Assembly (NCBI RefSeq): GCF_048565625.1
Contig: NZ_JBLZUR010000002.1
Coordinates: forward strand, 1,054,001-1,118,000
DNA: 64,000 nucleotides
Direction of reading: 5' to 3'
Source of the DNA: JBLZUR01 sp048565625
Lineage (GTDB): Bacteria; Pseudomonadota; Alphaproteobacteria; Sphingomonadales; Sphingomonadaceae
The notes beneath the pieces are model-generated. The model did not search any database. It saw nothing but the letters and a program-made list of their open reading frames with translations, and was not told the DNA's origin. Every line of letters begins with the position of its first letter. Within the stretch, counting starts at the first letter, position 1. Below, piece by piece: positions 61,414 through 64,000 of the stretch. The position numbers and the translations under genes are program-made.

Positions 61414-62148
61414 ATGAGCGTAGAAGGCAAAGTCGTCGTGATCACCGGGGCGGGTAGCGGCATCGGCCGTGCCACCGCTCTTCGCCTTGCGGCATCGGGC
61501 GCCATACCCGTTCTGGGCGGGCGGCGCTCGGAACAATTGGCGGCAGCGGTCGCGGAGATCGAGGGAAGCGGCGGAACCGCTGCCTGGCGAGCGACCGACG
61601 TCACCCGACGCGAGGATGTCGATGTGCTCGTCGGCTTTGCATGCGAGCGGTTCGGGCAGGTCGATGTACTGATCAATAACGCCGGCATCAGCCCGACGTC
61701 CCGGTTCGACGCACTCCGGGTGGCCGACTGGGACGCGATGATTGACGTCAATCTGCGCGGAGTCCTCTACGGTATCGCTGCCGTGCTTCCGATCTTCGCG
61801 CGCCAGGGAAGCGGCCACATCGTCAATGTCGTCTCGACCGCTGGCCTGCGGATCGTGCCCACGATGGGGGTGTACGCGGCGACCAAGAATGCGGTCAGGA
61901 CCATCACCGAAGCGCTACGTCAGGAAGCAGGTTCGACGTTGCGGGTGACGGAGATTTCGCCCGGCTTCACAGCCACCGAACTTGCTTCTTCGATGACGGA
62001 CGATGCCGCCCGGTCCGCGACGCAGCACCGGATGGATGAGCTGGCCCTTCCCCCCGATGCGATCGCCAAGGCCATCGCTTTCGCCATCGAACAACCTCCT
62101 GAAGTCGATGTTGGAAGCATCGTCGTGCGCCCCACAGCTCAGGATTAA
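61414..62148 (+). CDS. Short-chain dehydrogenase/reductase (SDR 4)
   Basis: A 244-residue SDR: VVVITGAGSGIGRATA, NNAGISPTS, YAATKNAVRTITEAL and a C-terminal IEQPPEVDVGSIVVRPTAQD, typical of the YdfG-like NADP-dependent group. Preceded by AAGGGAGAT. Probably controlled by the divergent AraC regulator. Confidence 0.9.
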   Translation: MSVEGKVVVITGAGSGIGRATALRLAASGAIPVLGGRRSEQLAAAVAEIEGSGGTAAWRATDVTRREDVDVLVGFACERFGQVDVLINNAGISPTSRFDALRVADWDAMIDVNLRGVLYGIAAVLPIFARQGSGHIVNVVSTAGLRIVPTMGVYAATKNAVRTITEALRQEAGSTLRVTEISPGFTATELASSMTDDAARSATQHRMDELALPPDAIAKAIAFAIEQPPEVDVGSIVVRPTAQD

Positions 62149-62212
62149 GCAGCGTGGGAGGGGTGGATCACTGACCATGGGCCAGTCCCTCAGAATTGAA
62201 AGGAACGCTCCA

Positions 62213-62956
62213 ATGCAAATCGATCTTACAGCGAAAGTCGCTCTAGTGACGGGAGCCAGTTCGGGGATCGGCTTTGCCATCGCCAAGCGCCTGATCGAAA
62301 GCGGGGCGACTGTCGTCATCACCGGGCGCAAGCAGGATGCGATCGAAGAGGCAGCGGCCGCGCTTGGCGAGGATTGCATTCCGCTCGTCGCCGACGTGAC
62401 GCAGGCAAGCGAGATGGATGGCGTTGTCCGACGGATCCAACAGACACTTGGCAAGCTAGACATCGTGGTCGCCAACGCCGGCGTGGGCGCAAACGCGCCG
62501 CTCGGAGAGATCGACGACGAAAAGTTCGAAAAAGTTATCGGCACGAATCTGAAAGGTGCTCTCAACACGGTTCAATCGGCCCTGCCGATGCTCCGGCCGG
62601 GAGCTTCCATCGTACTGATCGGATCGACCGGCTCATTCGAGGCACCCTCGACCATGAGCGTGTATGGGGCGACCAAAGCAGGCCTGCGCGCCTTCGCCAA
62701 AACATGGATCAAGGACATCGAGGGCCGCGGCATCCGCATAAATGTCGTGAGCCCCGGAGCGATCGACACGCCGTCGTTGCGTGACGCTCTGGGAGGTAAC
62801 GGGAACAGCGCCATCAATGCCCTGAACGAGCGCAGCCCCATCGGGCGGATAGGCACGCCTGAAGAGGTTGCCAATGTCGTCGCCTTCTTCGCGAGCGATG
62901 CCGCCAGCTACATCAATGGGGAGGAACTTTATGTGGACGGCGGCCTAAAGGTATGA
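62213..62956 (+). CDS. Short-chain dehydrogenase/reductase (SDR 5)
   Basis: A 247-residue SDR: VALVTGASSGIGFAIA, ANAGVGANA (usual NNAG is ANAG here), YGATKAGLRAFAKTW and the C-terminal INGEELYVDGGLKV, a FabG-like end. Start at 62213 after AAAGGAACG. It follows SDR 4 by 64 bases in the same direction. Confidence 0.9.
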   Translation: MQIDLTAKVALVTGASSGIGFAIAKRLIESGATVVITGRKQDAIEEAAAALGEDCIPLVADVTQASEMDGVVRRIQQTLGKLDIVVANAGVGANAPLGEIDDEKFEKVIGTNLKGALNTVQSALPMLRPGASIVLIGSTGSFEAPSTMSVYGATKAGLRAFAKTWIKDIEGRGIRINVVSPGAIDTPSLRDALGGNGNSAINALNERSPIGRIGTPEEVANVVAFFASDAASYINGEELYVDGGLKV

Positions 62957-63087
62957 CCGATCCTTCGTCCCGTTGACGGAACGACACATCCCAACTCCGT
63001 GTCTTATTAGCCTAGAACGGAACAGCTATCTCCGATGACAGAGAGACGGAAACGCTTTTCCGGCTCCAGCCATCAAGGAGAAGCACC

Positions 63088-63846
63088 ATGAAGAACAGCG
63101 GCAACACCATCATCCTCACTGGCGGCGGCTCGGGCATCGGACGCCTGCTGGCGCAGCGTCTGCACGATGCCGGCAACACGGTCATCATCGCGAGCCGCAA
63201 CATAGCTGCACTCGCCAACACGGCCGAAGGCTACGGCAACATCCACGCGCTGGAACTCGATCAGACCGATCCGGCGAGCATCGAGGCTTTCACGAAGCGA
63301 ATCGCCGACAACTTCCCGCAGGCGAACGTCCTCATCAACAATGCCGGCATCATGCGCATGGAAGGCTCGCTCGCTTCCAAGCGCGACCTTGCCGACGCTG
63401 AGGAATCGGTCACCAACAACCTCCTTGGCCCGATCCGCCTCACCAATGCACTGATCGACCAGCTGGTCGCGCAGAGCGACGCAGCGCTGATCAACGTGAC
63501 CTCGGGGCTCGCCTTCGTTCCGCTGGTGCTCGCGCCGACCTATTCGGCGATAAAGGCGGCCATCCACAACTACACCGTATCGCTGCGTGCGGTGCTCAAG
63601 GACCAGGTCGAGGTGATCGAGGTCGCCCCGCCGGCGCTGCGCACCACGCTGACGCCGGGCCAGGAGAACAACGAGCGCTTCATGCCGCCCGAGGTCTTCG
63701 TCGATCAGGTGATAGACCTGCTGCAGCGCGATCCCACCCCGGCGGAGGTGCTGGTCGAGGAAGTCGACTTCATGCGCCGCGCCGAGAAGGAGGACCGCTT
63801 CGAGGAGACGGTTGCCGCAATCAACCCCTTCCTCGCCAAGTCATGA
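63088..63846 (+). CDS. Short-chain dehydrogenase/reductase (SDR 6, DltE-like)
   Basis: A 252-residue SDR: TIILTGGGSGIGRLLAQRL, NNAGIMRME, YSAIKAAIHNYTVSL and VEVIEVAPPALRTTL. The pattern matches DltE/YdfG-like oxidoreductases. AAGGAGAAG precedes the ATG. A 10-bp terminator stem follows at 63878. Confidence 0.9.
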   Translation: MKNSGNTIILTGGGSGIGRLLAQRLHDAGNTVIIASRNIAALANTAEGYGNIHALELDQTDPASIEAFTKRIADNFPQANVLINNAGIMRMEGSLASKRDLADAEESVTNNLLGPIRLTNALIDQLVAQSDAALINVTSGLAFVPLVLAPTYSAIKAAIHNYTVSLRAVLKDQVEVIEVAPPALRTTLTPGQENNERFMPPEVFVDQVIDLLQRDPTPAEVLVEEVDFMRRAEKEDRFEETVAAINPFLAKS

Positions 63847-63877
63847 CGCGTCGTCTTACGACACCCCTTCACGAAAA

Positions 63878-63901
63878 CCGGGCAGCGCCACCGCTGCCCG
63901 G
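63878..63901 (+). terminator. Terminator-like stem after SDR 6
   Basis: CCGGGCAGCG / CGCTGCCCGG is a perfect 10-bp stem with a CCAC loop, 32 bases after the SDR 6 stop. No T-run follows, so termination efficiency is uncertain. Confidence 0.6.
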
Positions 63902-64000
63902 CGACACATGCGTAACAGCGATACGTTGCCGTAAATTACACGTTGATTGTTTCGCGGCCGGGGCGGAAGGTGCCGATTATCACCCAATCGTTCTGTAGGT

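Overview
The window is a GC-rich alphaproteobacterial sequence. The protein families and the conjugation gene order point to a sphingomonad (Sphingomonas/Sphingobium/Novosphingobium type), but genus cannot be fixed from the sequence alone. Almost all of it looks like one integrative and conjugative element (ICE) of the ICEMlSym(R7A)-like, Trb-type T4SS family. Its left end lies at the 3' half of a tRNA-Arg(CCG) at 32-77. The right end (an intact tRNA-Arg) is not in the window.

Layout. (1) 32-1618: attachment site and tyrosine integrase. (2) 1696-14157: a defence island with an orphan AbiEi-type antitoxin, a Gabija-like pair (OLD/TOPRIM nuclease plus UvrD-like helicase), an EcoRII-type restriction-modification set (C5 methyltransferase, Vsr, and an EcoRII-family nuclease broken by one extra T), and a convergent four-gene operon encoding a SNF2 ATPase, a stand-alone EcoRII-N DNA-binding domain, a MORC/MutL-like GHKL ATPase and an HNH nuclease. 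(3) 14273-15160: two tandem I78-type protease-inhibitor lipoproteins. (4) 15243-28821: ICE maintenance genes, including ArdC, a large ParB-like protein, a strawberry-notch helicase with fused methyltransferase split by a one-base frameshift, a TOPRIM primase, DUF2493 and DUF736, and several small proteins. Three of these genes are preceded by a recurring structured leader. (5) 28954-30930: the transfer control module, with a QseC-like repressor on palindromic operators, a QseM-like DUF2285 protein, an FseA-like activator encoded in two frames with a probable +1 programmed frameshift, and the excisionase RdfS. (6) 30942-34378: RepA with three iterons and AT-rich inverted repeats, ParA, a small partner, DUF2840, TraF and DUF736. 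(7) 34382-49495: lytic transglycosylase, candidate oriT, relaxase RlxS, coupling protein TraG, RHH protein, trbBCDEJKLFGI and DUF2274. (8) 49443-63846: cargo, with six short-chain dehydrogenases, a quinone-oxidoreductase-like enzyme, two alpha/beta hydrolases, SnoaL/SRPBCC/DUF1857 proteins, a GFA protein and four regulators (two LysR, TetR, AraC).

How it works together. Integrase and RdfS set integration versus excision; the split FseA gene and its DUF2285 and XRE neighbours probably gate RdfS expression. RepA/iterons and ParA/ParB would stabilise the excised circle. RlxS, TraG and the Trb channel move it, while ArdC protects the incoming strand. The defence island protects the host from other elements, and the cargo looks like detoxification or redox metabolism of small carbonyl or aromatic compounds. 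The most interesting parts are the frameshift-coded activator, the R-M-linked SNF2/EcoRII-N/GHKL/HNH operon, and the recurring leader RNAs.
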